From assembly GCA_904066235.2 (NCBI GenBank), contig CAJFCV020000001.1:9176001-9240000 (forward strand): a DNA stretch of 64,000 nucleotides. Reading direction: 5' to 3'. Below are positions 10,089-24,350 of the stretch, one piece after another. The notes beneath the pieces were generated by a model. The model saw only the letters and a list, made by a program, of their open reading frames with translations. It searched no databases and had not been told where the DNA came from. Position 1 is the first letter of the stretch, and every line of letters starts with the position of its first letter. This DNA comes from Bursaphelenchus xylophilus (taxonomy: Eukaryota > Nematoda > Chromadorea > Rhabditida > Aphelenchoididae). A program made the position numbers and the translations under genes.

Positions 10089-11296
10089 TCATTTTTTCAG
10101 CTGTTCCAATGTCATTTCGCCATAGCCCTCTCGGCAGCCGCTCCGCTCCAACAACTCTTCCAAATTGTCTCTGATCAGCCCGTGGAACTTAGCGACTCCC
10201 AACGAATCTCCATGGACGACCTCAAAGTCAAAGAAGGCGAAGATGGAGCTGCCGCCAATGTTTTCAGCGGCCAAGAAGATGTGTTTGCGTTCAAACGGAC
10301 CCTGTCCAGACTACAGGAAATGCAAACAGACGCATGTTGGACTAGACGATCTGATAGATTATATTGTTTTAGGAATAAATGTGGTAAATAATGTGGACTA
10401 GATCTTATTTCTTTCTGAATCCAATAATCATCTGCCTCTGATGACAAGATTCAACTGGAATGTTTGATGCATTCCCAGTTCACAAAAGAGCTGCTGTCAG
10501 CGCCACAGGCAAAAGTATGCGGTTTCTTCGAATGCGGACTCAGTGACATCCAGTCAGGAATAAAATAAGCCTTTTCATGTCTAATAAATCGACAAAATTC
10601 ATCAAAAATCCGGTAATTTTATCATATATGATATAGCCATAATCAAAATTCAAACTGATAACATCGGCTTTCCAGTTAACATGTTTTGAAGGCTAAATTA
10701 AGGGGCTCTTTCGTCGGTAGTGATCGGTGTCACCAGTCATCAACTTCTGCCTATTACAGTCATCAATTTATTGTCCCCACAATTGAAGTCTCGATCGGAT
10801 ACAGCCAAAAATTGCTGGAATTGTGGAGAGCACCGTTCTTTCCAATGCAGTACGCGTCAGGCAATGATTTCTGGTCGTAGGAGGCCTAAATGATACTGTT
10901 ATAATAATCCTGTCACTTTTAGAAGAGAAATTAATCAAAATGACTGTAGAAAAGGTTCGAGTAAATTCTAAAATATGAAATGCCCGACCATAGATTGATT
11001 CTCCCTAACACAGGTTCCCACTAATCTTCAAATAAATTCAAATTTATCCCGCAAACTTGATAAAAATTCTCAGCATAACGCCAATTACGACCCATACCCT
11101 CGAATCCGCCATAATCTTCTAAAATGCGACTTAAAAAACGCCTACAATTGAGTCAGTGTCCAATTAATCAACGCCCATTCACCATCGATGTGCCAATTTT
11201 CTTATCATTGAAGTCGTCCGCTGGGATCGGAATAATATCAGAGTTTTTCGCCCAGTGTCGGCGTAATTTGATTCCAAAAAAGCTGGAACTTGCCAT
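10089..11296 (-). CDS. Tentative five-exon gene of unknown function entering the satellite edge
   Basis: Model exons, 5' to 3': 11173-11296, 11057-11118, 10781-10885, 10484-10570, 10089-10310. They sum to exactly 600 bp (199 residues plus TGA), all GT-AG, with introns of 54, 171, 210 and 173 bp. Telling stretches are DYGGFEGMGRNWRYAENFYQ in exon 2, PDAYCIGKNGALHNSSNFW in exon 3, and GPFERKHIFLAAENIGGSSI then FAFFDFEVVHGDSLGVAKFH in exon 5. The ATG (11294-11296) and its acceptor ATTTTAG|C lie inside the first satellite monomer. Weak points are the acceptor GAAAAG of exon 4 and the donors GTGGGG and GTTTGC. The + strand is also open across much of this region (10089-10393 after TTTTTTCAG, and 10453-10568 ending GFFECGLSDIQSGIK), so the strand is not proven. 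I do not recognise the family. It may be a 5'-truncated gene. Confidence 0.33.
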
Positions 11297-14200
11297 GCTA
11301 AAATCTCAGGCGATTAGCTTTCGAATGGTGTATGTCTTGTCAATTCACTCCGTCATCACTAATTCACTTTTTTTAAAACCGGTGTCTAGTATCATATCAG
11401 AGTTTTTCGCTAAGTGTCGGCGCAATTTGATTGCAAAAGAGCTGAAACTTGCCATGCTAAAATCTCAGGCGATTAGCTTTCGAATGGTGTATGTCTTGTC
11501 AATTCACTCCGTCATCACTAATTCACTTTTTTTTAAACCGGTGTCTAGTATAATATCAGAGTTTTTCGCCCAGTGTCGGCGTAATTTGATTCCAAAAAAG
11601 CTGGAACTTGCCATGCTAAAATCTCAGGCGATTAGCTTTCGAATGGTGTATGTCTTGTCAATTCACTCCGTCATCACTAATTCACTTTTTTTTAAACCGG
11701 TGTCTAGTATAATATCAGAGTTTTTCGCCCAGTGTCGGCGCAATTTGATTCCAAAAAAGCTGAAACTTGCCATGCTAAAATCTCAGGCGATTAGCTTTCG
11801 AATGGTGTATGTCTTGTCAATTCACTCTGTCATCACTAATTCACTTTTTTTAAAACCGGTGTCTAGTATCATATCAGAATTTTTCGCTAAGTGTCGGCGC
11901 AATTTGATTGCAAAAGAGCTGAAACTTGCCATGCTAAAATCTCAGGCGATTAGCTTTCGAATGGTGTATGTCTTGTCAATTCACTCCGTCATCACTAATT
12001 CACTTTTTTTAAACCGGTGTCTAGTATAATATCAGAGTTTTTCGCCCAGTGTCGGCGTAATTTGATACCAAAAAAGCTGAAACTTGCCACGCTAAAATCT
12101 CAGGCGATTAGCTTTCGAATGGTGTATGTCTTGTCAATTCACTCCGTCATCACTAATTCACTTTTTTTTAAACCGGTGTCTAGTATAATATCAGAGTTTT
12201 TCGCCCAGTGTCGGCGTAATTTGATTCCAAAAAAGCTGGAACTTACCATGCTAAAATCTCAGGCGATTAGCTTTCGAATGGTGTATGTCTTGTCAATTCA
12301 CTCCGTCATCACTAATTCACTTTTTTTAAAACCTCTGTCTAGTATAATATCAGAGTTTTTCGCTAAGTGTCGGCGCAATTTGATTCCAAAAAAGCTGAAA
12401 CTTGCCATGCTAAAATCCCAGGCGATTAGCTTTCGAATGGTGTATGTCTTGTCAATTCACTCTGTCATCACTAATTCACTTTTTTTAAAACCGGTGTCTA
12501 GTATCATATCAGAATTTTTCGCTAAGTGTCGGCGCAATTTGATTGCAAAAGAGCTGAAACTTGCCATGCTAAAATCTCAGGCGATTAGCTTTCGAATGGT
12601 GTATGTCTTGTCAATTCACTCCGTCATCACTAATTCACTTTTTTTAAAACCGGTGTCTAGTATAATATAAGAGTTTTTCGCCCAGTGTCGGCGCAATTTG
12701 ATTCCAAAAAAGCTGAAACTTGCCATGCTGAAATCTCAGGCGATTAGCTTTCGAATGGTGTATGTCTTGTCAATTCACTCCGTCATCACTAATTCACTTT
12801 TTTTTAAACCGGTGTCTAGTATAATATCAGAGTTTTTCGCCCAGTGTCGGCGTAATTTGATTCCAAAAAAGCTGGAACTTACCATGCTAAAATCGCAGGC
12901 GATTAGCTGTCGAATGGTGTATGTCTTGTCAATTCACTCCTTCATCACTAATTCACTTTTTTTTTTAAACCGGTGTCTATTATAATACCAGAGTTTTTCG
13001 CCCAGTGTCGGCGTAATTTGATTCCAAAAAAGCTGAAACTTGCCATGCTAAAATCTCAGGCGATTAGCTTTCGAATGGTGTATGTCTTGTCAATTCACTC
13101 CGTCATCACTAATTCACTTTTTTTTAAAACCGGTGTCTAGTATCATATCAGAGTTTTTCGCTAAGTGTCGGCGCAATTTGATTGCAAAAGAGCAGAAACT
13201 TGCCATGCTAAAATCTCAGGCGATTAGCTTTCGAATGGTGTATGTCTTGTCAATTCACTCCGTCATCACTAATTCACTTTTTTTAAACCGGTGTCTAGTA
13301 TAATATCAGAGTTTTTCGCCCAGTGTCGGCGTAATTTGATTCCAAAAAAGCTGAAACTTGCCATGCTAAAATCGCAGGCGATTAGCTTTCGAATGGTGTA
13401 TGTCTTGTCAATTCACTCCGTCATCACTAATTCACTTTTTTTTAAAACCTCTGTCTAGTATAATATAAGAGTTTTTCGCCCAGTGTCGGCGCAATTTAAT
13501 TTCAAAATAGCTGAAACTTGCCATGCTAAAATCTCAGGCGATTAGCTTTCGAATGGTGTATGTCTTGTCAATTCACTCTGTCATCACTAATTCACTTTTT
13601 TTAAAACCGGTGTCTAGTATCATATCAGAATTTTTCGCTAAGTGTCGGCGCAATTTGATTGCAAAAGAGCTGAAACTTGCCATGCTAAAATCTCAGGCGA
13701 TTAGCTTTCGAATGGTGTATGTCTTGTCAATTCACTCTGTCATCACTAATTCACTTTTTTTAAAACCGGTGTCTAGTATAATATCAGAGTTTTTCGCCCA
13801 GTGTCGGCGTAATTTGATTCCAAAAAAGCTGAAACTTGCCATGCTAAAATCTCAGGCGATTAGCTTTCGAATGGTGTATGTCTTGTCAATTCACTCCGTC
13901 ATCACTAATTCACTTTTTTTTAAACCGGTGTCTAGTATAATATCAGAGTTTTTCGCCCAGTGTCGGCGTAATTTGATTCCAAAAAAGCTGAAACTTGCCA
14001 TGCTAAAATCTCAGGCGATTAGCTTTCGAATGGTGTATGTCTTGTCAATTCACTCTGTCATCACTAATTCACTTTTTTTTAAAACCGGTGTCTAGTATCA
14101 TATCAGAGTTTTTCGCCCAGTGTCGGCGCAATTTAATTTCAAAATAGCTGAAACTTGCCATGCTAAAATCTCAGGCGATTAGCTTTCGAATGGTGTATGT

Positions 14201-17200
14201 CTTGTCAATTCACTCTGTCATCACTAATTCACTTTTTTTTAAAACCGGTGTCTAGTATCATATCAGAATTTTTCGCTAAGTGTCGGCGCAATTTGATTGC
14301 AAAAGAGCTGAAACTTGCCATGCTAAAATCTCAGGCGATTAGCTTTCGAATGGTGTATGTCTTGTCAATTCACTCTGTCATCACTAATTCACTTTTTTTA
14401 AAACCGGTGTCTAGTATAATATCAGAGTTTTTCGCCCAGTGTCGGCGTAATTTGATTCCAAAAAAGCTGAAACTTGCCATGCTAAAATCTCAGGCGATTA
14501 GCTTTCGAATGGTGTATGTCTTGTCAATTCACTCCGTCATCACTAATTCACTTTTTTTAAAACCTCTGTCTAGTATAATATAAGAGTTTTTCGCCCAGTG
14601 TCGGCGCAATTTAATTTCAAAATAGCTGGAACTTGCCATGCTAAAATCTCAGGCGATTAGCTTTCGAATGGTGTATGTCTTGTCAATTCACTCTGTCATC
14701 ACTAATTCACTTTTTTTAAAACCGGTGTCTAGTATCATATCAGAATTTTTCGCTAAGTGTCGGCGCAATTTGATTGCAAAAGAGCTGAAACTTGCCATGC
14801 TAAAATCTCAGGCGATTAGCTTTCGAATGGTGTATGTCTTGTCAATTCACTCTGTCATCACTAATTCACTTTTTTTAAAACCGGTGTCTAGTATAATATC
14901 AGAGTTTTTCGCCCAGTGTCGGCGTAATTTGATTCCAAAAAAGCTGAAACTTGCCATGCTAAAATCTCAGGCGATTAGCTTTCGAATGGTGTATGTCTTG
15001 TCAATTCACTCCGTCATCACTAATTCACTTTTTTTTAAACCGGTGTCTAGTATAATATCAGAGTTTTTCGCCCAGTGTCGGCGTAATTTGATTCCAAAAA
15101 AGCTGAAACTTGCCATGCTAAAATCTCAGGCGATTAGCTTTCGAATGGTGTATGTCTTGTCAATTCACTCCGTCATCACTAATTCACTTTTTTTTAAAAC
15201 CTCTGTCTAGTATAATATAAGAGTTTTTCGCCCAGTGTCGGCGCAATTTAATTTCAAAATAGCTGAAACTTGCCATGCTAAAATCTCAGGCGATTAGCTT
15301 TCGAATGGTGTATGTCTTGTCAATTCACTCTGTCATCACTAATTCACTTTTTTTAAAACCTCTGTCTAGTATAATATAAGAGTTTTTCGCCCAGTGTCGG
15401 CGCAATTTAATTTCAAAATAGCTGAAACTTGCCATGCTAAAATCTCAGGCGATTAGCTTTCGAATGGTGTATGTCTTGTCAATTCACTCTGTCATCACTA
15501 ATTCACTTTTTTTAAAACCGGTGTCTAGTATCATATCAGAATTTTTCGCTAAGTGTCGGCGCAATTTGATTGCAAAAGAGCTGAAACTTGCCATGCTAAA
15601 ATCTCAGGCGATTAGCTTTCGAATGGTGTATGTCTTGTCAATTCACTCTGTCATCACTAATTCACTTTTTTTAAAACCGGTGTCTAGTATAATATCAGAG
15701 TTTTTCGCCCAGTGTCGGCGTAATTTGATTCCAAAAAAGCTGAAACTTGCCATGCTAAAATCTCAGGCGATTAGCTTTCGAATGGTGTATGTCTTGTCAA
15801 TTCACTCTGTCATCACTAATTCACTTTTTTTTTAAACCGGTGTCTATTATAATACCAGAGTTTTTCGCCCAGTGTCGGCGTAATTTGATTCCAAAAAAGC
15901 TGGAACTTACCATGCTAAAATCTCAGGCGATTAGCTTTCGAATGGTGTATGTCTTGTCAATTCACTCCGTCATCACTAATTCACTTTTTTTTAAACCGGT
16001 GTCTAGTATAATATCAGAGTTTTTCGCCCAGTGTCGGCGCAATTTGATTCCAAAAAAGCTGAAACTCGCTATGCTAAAATCTCAGGCGATTAGCTTTCGA
16101 ATGGTGTATGTCTTGTCAATTCACTCCGTCATCACTAATTCACTTTTTTTTTAAACCGGTGTCTAGTATAATATCAGAGTTTTTCGCCCAGTGTCGGCGC
16201 AATTTGATTCCAAAAAAGCTGAAACTTGCTATGCTAAAATCTCAGGCGATTAGCTTTCGAATGGTGTATGTCTTGTCAATTCACTCCGTCATCACTAATT
16301 CACTTTTTTTAAACCGGTGTCTAGTATAATATCAGAGTTTTTCGCCCAGTGTCGGCGCAATTTGATTCCAAAAAAGCTGGAACTTACCATCCTAAAATCG
16401 CAGGCGATTAGCTGTCGAATGGTGTATGTCTTGTCAATTCACTCCTTCATCACTAATTCACTTTTTTTTTTAAACCGGTGTCTATTATAATACCAGAGTT
16501 TTTCGCCCAGTGTCGGCGTAATTTGATTCCAAAAAAGCTGGAACTTACCATGCTAAAATCTCAGGCGATTAGCTTTCGAATGGTGTATGTCTTGTCAATT
16601 CACTCCGTCATCACTAATTCACTTTTTTTAAAACCTCTGTCTAGTATAATATAAGAGTTTTTCGCCCAGTGTCGGCGCAATTTAATTTCAAAATAGCTGA
16701 AACTTGCCATGCTAAAATCTCAGGCGATTAGCTTTCGAATGGTGTATGTCTTGTCAATTCACTCTGTCATCACTAATTCACTTTTTTTAAAACCGGTGTC
16801 TAGTATCATATCAGAATTTTTCGCTAAGTGTCGGCGCAATTTGATTGCAAAAGAGCTGAAACTTGCCATGCTAAAATCTCAGGCGATTAGCTTTCGAATG
16901 GTGTATGTCTTGTCAATTCACTCTGTCATCACTAATTCACTTTTTTTAAAACCGGTGTCTAGTATAATATCAGAGTTTTTCGCCCAGTGTCGGCGTAATT
17001 TGATTCCAAAAAAGCTGAAACTTGCCATGCTAAAATCTCAGGCGATTAGCTTTCGAATGGTGTATGTCTTGTCAATTCACTCCGTCATCACTAATTCACT
17101 TTTTTTAAACCGGTGTCTAGTATAATATCAGAGTTTTTCGCCCAGTGTCGGCGTAATTTGATTCCAAAAAAGCTGAAACTTGCCATGCTAAAATCTCAGG

Positions 17201-18059
17201 CGATTAGCTTTCGAATGGTGTATGTCTTGTCAATTCACTCCGTCATCACTAATTCACTTTTTTTTAAAACCTCTGTCTAGTATAATATAAGAGTTTTTCG
17301 CCCAGTGTCGGCGCAATTTAATTTCAAAATAGCTGAAACTTGCCATGCTAAAATCTCAGGCGATTAGCTTTCGAATGGTGTATGTCTTGTCAATTCACTC
17401 TGTCATCACTAATTCACTTTTTTTAAAACCTCTGTCTAGTATAATATAAGAGTTTTTCGCCCAGTGTCGGCGCAATTTAATTTCAAAATAGCTGAAACTT
17501 GCCATGCTAAAATCTCAGGCGATTAGCTTTCGAATGGTGTATGTCTTGTCAATTCACTCTGTCATCACTAATTCACTTTTTTTAAAACCGGTGTCTAGTA
17601 TAATATCAGAGTTTTTCGCCCAGTGTCGGCGTAATTTGATTCCAAAAAAGCTGAAACTTGCCATGCTAAAATCTCAGGCGATTAGCTTTCGAATGGTGTA
17701 TGTCTTGTCAATTCACTCTGTCATCACTAATTCACTTTTTTTTTTAAACCGGTGTCTATTATAATACCAGAGTTTTTCGCCCAGTGTCGGCGTAATTTGA
17801 TTCCAAAAAAGCTGGAACTTACCATGCTAAAATCTCAGGCGATTAGCTTTCGAATGGTGTATGTCTTGTCAATTCACTCCGTCATCACTAATTCACTTTT
17901 TTTTAAACCGGTGTCTAGTATAATATCAGAGTTTTTCGCCCAGTGTCGGCGCAATTTGATTCCAAAAAAGCTGAAACTTGCTATGCTAAAATCTCAGGCG
18001 ATTAGCTTTCGAATGGTGTATGTCTTGTCAATTCACTCCGTCATCACTAATTCACTTTT

Positions 18060-19740
18060 TTTAAACCGGTGTCTAGTATAATATCAGAGTTTTTCGCCCA
18101 GTGTCGGCGCAATTTGATTCCAAAAAAGCTGGAACTTACCATCCTAAAATCGCAGGCGATTAGCTGTCGAATGGTGTATGTCTTGTCAATTCACTCCTTC
18201 ATCACTAATTCACTTTTTTTTTTAAACCGGTGTCTATTATAATACCAGAGTTTTTCGCCCAGTGTCGGCGTAATTTGATTCCAAAAAAGCTGGAACTTAC
18301 CATGCTAAAATCTCAGGCGATTAGCTTTCGAATGGTGTATGTCTTGTCAATTCACTCCGTCATCACTAATTCACTTTTTTTTAAACCGGTGTCTAGTATA
18401 ATATAAGAGTTTTTCGCCCAGTGTCGGCGCAATTTGATTCCAAAAAAGCTGAAGCTTGCCATGCTAAAATCTCAGGCGATTAGCTTTCGAATGGTGTATG
18501 TCTTGTCAATTCACTCTGTCATCACTAATTCACTTTTTTTAAACCGGTGTCTAGTATAATATCAGAGTTTTTCGCCCAGTGTCGGCGCAATTTGATTCCA
18601 AAAAAGCTGAAACTTGCCATGCTAAAATCTCAGGCGATTAGCTTTCGAATGGTGTATGTCTTGTCAATTCACTCTGTCATCACTAATTCACTTTTTTTAA
18701 AACCGGTGTCTAGTATCATATCAGAGTTTTTCGCTAAGTGTCGGCGCAATTTGATTGCAAAAGAGCTGAAACTTGCCATGCTAAAATCTCAGGCGATTAG
18801 CTTTCGAATGGTGTATGTCTTGTCAATTCACTCCGTCATCACTAATTCACTTTTTTTTAAACCGGTGTCTAGTATAATATCAGAGTTTTTCGCCCAGTGT
18901 CGGCGTAATTTGATTCCAAAAAAGCTGAAACTTGCCACGCTAAAATCTCAGGCGATTAGCTTTCGAATGGTGTATGTCTTGTCAATTCACTCTGTCATCA
19001 CTAATTCACTTTTTTTAAACCGGTGTCTAGTATAATATCAGAGTTTTTCGCCCAGTGTCGGCGCAATTTGATTCCAAAAAAGCTGAAACTTGCCATGCTA
19101 AAATCTCAGGCGATTAGCTTTCGAATGGTGTATGTCTTGTCAATTCACTCTGTCATCACTAATTCACTTTTTTTAAAACCGGTGTCTAGTATCATATCAG
19201 AGTTTTTCGCCAAGTGTCGGCGCAATTTGATTCCAAAAAAGCTGAAACTTGCCATGCTAAAATCTCAGGCGATTAGCTTTCGAATGGTGTATGTCTTGTC
19301 AATTCACTCTGTCATCACTAATTCACTTTTTTTAAACCGGTGTCTAGTATAATATCAGAGTTTTTCGCCCAGTGTCGGCGCAATTTGATTCCAAAAAAGC
19401 TGAAACTTGCCATGCTAAAATCTCAGGCGATTAGCTTTCGAATGGTGTATGTCTTGTCAATTCACTCTGTCATCACTAATTCACTTTTTTTAAAACCGGT
19501 GTCTAGTATCATATCAGAGTTTTTCGCCAAGTGTCGGCGCAATTTGATTCCAAAAAAGCTGAAACTTGCCATGCTAAAATCTCAGGCGATTAGCTTTCGA
19601 ATGGTGTATGTCTTGTCAATTCACTCTGTCATCACTAATTCACTTTTTTTAAAACCGGTGTCTAGTATAATATAAGAGTTTTTCGCCCAGTGTCGGCGCG
19701 ATTTAATTTCAAAATAGCTGAAACTTGCCATGCTAAAATC
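18060..19740. repeat. Higher-order block, copy 1 (left domain)
   Basis: About 1.68 kb whose order of subtypes and private variants is repeated at 22670-24350, an offset of about 4611 bp. An example is the rare ATCCTAAAATCGC at 18141 and 22751. The copies diverge at both flanks. Confidence 0.7.
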
Positions 19741-22669
19741 TCAGGCGATTAGCTTTCGAATGGTGTATGTCTTGTCAATTCACTCTGTCATCACTAATTC
19801 ACTTTTTTTAAAACCTCTGTCTAGTATAATATAAGAGTTTTTCGCCCAGTGTCGGCGCAATTTAATTTCAAAATAGCTGAAACTTGCCATGCTAAAATCT
19901 CAGGCGATTAGCTGTCGAATGGTGTATGTCTTGTCAATTCACTCCTTCATCACTAATTCACTTTTTTTAAACCGGTGTCTATTATAATACCAGAGTTTTT
20001 CGCCCAGTGTCGGCGTAATTTGATTCCAAAAAAGCTGAAACTTGCCATGCTAAAATCTCAGGCGATTAGCTTTCGAATGGTGTATGTCTTGTCAATTCAC
20101 TCCGTCATCACTAATTCACTTTTTTTAAAACCGGTGTCTAGTATCATATCAGAGTTTTTCGCCCAGTGTCGGCGTAATCTGATTCCAAAAAAGCTGAAAC
20201 TTGCCATGCTAAAATCTCAGGCGATTAGCTTTTGAATGGTGTGTGTCTTGTCAATTCACTCCGTCATCACTAATTCACTTTTTTTAAACCGGTGTCTAGT
20301 ATAATATCAGAGTTTTTCGCCCAGTGTCGGCGTAATTTGATTCCAAAAAAGCTGAAACTTGCCACGCTAAAATCTCAGGCGATTAGCTTTCGAATGGTGT
20401 ATGTCTTGTCAATTCACTCCGTCATCACTAATTCACTTTTTTTAAAACCGGTGTCTAGTATAATATAAGAGTTTTTCGCCCAGTGTCGGCGCGATTTAAT
20501 TTCAAAATAGCTGAAACTTGCCATGCTAAAATCTCAGGCGATTAGCTTTCGAATGGTGTATGTCTTGTCAATTCACTCTGTCATCACTAATTCACTTTTT
20601 TTAAAACCTCTGTCTAGTATAATATAAGAGTTTTTCGCCCAGTGTCGGCGCAATTTAATTTCAAAATAGCTGAAACTTGCCATGCTAAAATCTCAGGCGA
20701 TTAGCTGTCGAATGGTGTATGTCTTGTCAATTCACTCCTTCATCACTAATTCACTTTTTTTTAAACCGGTGTCTATTATAATACCAGAGTTTTTCGCCCA
20801 GTGTCGGCGTAATTTGATTCCAAAAAAGCTGAAACTTGCCATGCTAAAATCTCAGGCGATTAGCTTTCGAATGGTGTATGTCTTGTCAATTCACTCCGTC
20901 ATCACTAATTCACTTTTTTTAAAACCGGTGTCTAGTATCATATCAGAGTTTTTCGCCCAGTGTCGGCGTAATTTGATTCCAAAAAAGCTGAAACTTGCCA
21001 TGCTAAAATCTCAGGCGATTAGCTTTTGAATGGTGTGTGTCTTGTCAATTCACTCCGTCATCACTAATTCACTTTTTTTTTAAACCTCTGTCTAGTATAA
21101 TATCAGAGTTTTTCGCTAAGTGTCGGCGCAATTTGATTCCAAAAAAGCTGAAACTTGCCATGCTAAAATCTCAGGCGATTAGCTTTCGAATGGTGTATGT
21201 CTTGTCAATTCACTCCGTCATCACTAATTCACTTTTTTTAAAACCGGTGTCTAGTATCATATCAGAGTTTTTCGCTAAGTGTCGGCGCAATTTGATTGCA
21301 AAAGAGCAGAAACTTGCCATGCTAAAATCTCAGGCGATTAGCTTTCGAATGGTGTATGTCTTGTCAATTCACTCCGTCATCACTAATTCACTTTTTTTTA
21401 AACCGGTGTCTATTATAATACCAGAGTTTTTCGCCCAGTGTCGGCGTAATTTGATTCCAAAAAAGCTGAAACTTGCCATGCTAAAATCTCAGGCGATTAG
21501 CTTTCGAATGGTGTATGTCTTGTCAATTCACTCCGTCATCACTAATTCACTTTTTTTAAAACCGGTGTCTAGTATCATATCAGAGTTTTTCGCTAAGTGT
21601 CGGCGCAATTTGATTGCAAAAGAGCAGAAACTTGCCATGCTAAAATCTCAGGCGATTAGCTTTCGAATGGTGTATGTCTTGTCAATTCACTCCGTCATCA
21701 CTAATTCACTTTTTTTTAAACCGGTGTCTAGTATAATATCAGAGTTTTTCGCCCAGTGTCGGCGTAATTTGATTCCAAAAAAGCTGAAACTTGCCATGCT
21801 AAAATCTCAGGCGATTAGCTTTCGAATGGTGTATGTCTTGTCAATTCACTCCGTCATCACTAATTCACTTTTTTTAAAACCTCTGTCTAGTATAATATAA
21901 GAGTTTTTCGCCCAGTGTCGGCGCAATTTAATTTCAAGATAGCTGAAACTTGCCATGCTAAAATCTCAGGCGATTAGCTTTCGAATGGTGTATGTCTTGT
22001 CAATTCACTCTGTCATCACTAATTCACTTTTTTTTAAAACCTCTGTCTAGTATAATATAAGAGTTTTTCGCCCAGTGTCGGCGTAATTTGATTCCAAAAA
22101 AGCTGAAACTTGCCATGCTAAAATCTCAGGCGATTAGCTTTCGAATGGTGTATGTCTTGTCAATTCACTCTGTCATCACTAATTCACTTTTTTTAAAACC
22201 GGTGTCTAGTATCATATCAGAATTTTTCGCTAAGTGTCGGCGCAATTTGATTGCAAAAGAGCTGAAACTTGCCATGCTAAAATCTCAGGCGATTAGCTTT
22301 CGAATGGTGTATGTCTTGTCAATTCACTCTGTCATCACTAATTCACTTTTTTTTAAAACCGGTGTCTAGTATAATATCAGAGTTTTTCGCCCAGTGTCGG
22401 CGTAATTTGATTCCAAAAAAGCTGAAACTTGCCATGCTAAAATCTCAGGCGATTAGCTTTCGAATGGTGTATGTCTTGTCAATTCACTCTGTCATCACTA
22501 ATTCACTTTTTTTTAAACCGGTGTCTATTATAATACCAGAGTTTTTCGCCCAGTGTCGGCGTAATTTGATTCCAAAAAAGCTGAAACTTGCCATGCTAAA
22601 ATCTCAGGCGATTAGCTTTCGAATGGTGTATGTCTTGTCAATTCACTCCGTCATCACTAATTCACTTTT

Positions 22670-24350
22670 TTTAAACCGGTGTCTAGTATAATATCAGAGT
22701 TTTTCGCCCAGTGTCGGCGCAATTTGATTCCAAAAAAGCTGGAACTTACCATCCTAAAATCGCAGGCGATTAGCTGTCGAATGGTGTATGTCTTGTCAAT
22801 TCACTCCTTCATCACTAATTCACTTTTTTTTTTAAACCGGTGTCTATTATAATACCAGAGTTTTTCGCCCAGTGTCGGCGTAATTTGATTCCAAAAAAGC
22901 TGGAACTTACCATGCTAAAATCTCAGGCGATTAGCTTTCGAATGGTGTATGTCTTGTCAATTCACTCCGTCATCACTAATTCACTTTTTTTTTAAACCGG
23001 TGTCTAGTATAATATAAGAGTTTTTCGCCCAGTGTCGGCGCAATTTGATTCCAAAAAAGCTGAAGCTTGCCATGCTAAAATCTCAGGCGATTAGCTTTCG
23101 AATGGTGTATGTCTTGTCAATTCACTCTGTCATCACTAATTCACTTTTTTTAAACCGGTGTCTAGTATAATATCAGAGTTTTTCGCCCAGTGTCGGCGCA
23201 ATTTGATTCCAAAAAAGCTGAAACTTGCCATGCTAAAATCTCAGGCGATTAGCTTTCGAATGGTGTATGTCTTGTCAATTCACTCTGTCATCACTAATTC
23301 ACTTTTTTTAAAACCGGTGTCTAGTATCATATCAGAGTTTTTCGCTAAGTGTCGGCGCAATTTGATTGCAAAAGAGCTGAAACTTGCCATGCTAAAATCT
23401 CAGGCGATTAGCTTTCGAATGGTGTATGTCTTGTCAATTCACTCCGTCATCACTAATTCACTTTTTTTTAAACCGGTGTCTAGTATAATATCAGAGTTTT
23501 TCGCCCAGTGTCGGCGTAATTTGATTCCAAAAAAGCTGAAACTTGCCATGCTAAAATCTCAGGCGATTAGCTTTCGAATGGTGTATGTCTTGTCAATTCA
23601 CTCTGTCATCACTAATTCACTTTTTTTAAAACCGGTGTCTAGTATCATATCAGAATTTTTCGCTAAGTGTCGGCGCAATTTGATTGCAAAAGAGCTGAAA
23701 CTTGCCATGCTAAAATCTCAGGCGATTAGCTTTCGAATGGTGTATGTCTTGTCAATTCACTCTGTCATCACTAATTCACTTTTTTTAAAACCGGTGTCTA
23801 GTATAATATCAGAGTTTTTCGCCCAGTGTCGGCGTAATTTGATTCCAAAAAAGCTGAAACTTGCCATGCTAAAATCTCAGGCGATTAGCTTTCGAATGGT
23901 GTATGTCTTGTCAATTCACTCTGTCATCACTAATTCACTTTTTTTAAACCGGTGTCTAGTATAATATCAGAGTTTTTCGCCCAGTGTCGGCGCAATTTGA
24001 TTCCAAAAAAGCTGAAACTTGCCATGCTAAAATCTCAGGCGATTAGCTTTCGAATGGTGTATGTCTTGTCAATTCACTCTGTCATCACTAATTCACTTTT
24101 TTTAAAACCGGTGTCTAGTATCATATCAGAGTTTTTCGCCAAGTGTCGGCGCAATTTGATTCCAAAAAAGCTGAAACTTGCCATGCTAAAATCTCAGGCG
24201 ATTAGCTTTCGAATGGTGTATGTCTTGTCAATTCACTCTGTCATCACTAATTCACTTTTTTTAAAACCGGTGTCTAGTATAATATAAGAGTTTTTCGCCC
24301 AGTGTCGGCGCGATTTAATTTCAAAATAGCTGAAACTTGCCATGCTAAAA
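22670..24350. repeat. Higher-order block, copy 2 (left domain)
   Basis: Matches 18060-19740 monomer by monomer, including the ATCCTAAAATCGC variant at 22751 and the run of three CCAAGTGTC/CCCAGTGTC alternations. It implies a multi-monomer duplication by unequal exchange. Confidence 0.7.
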
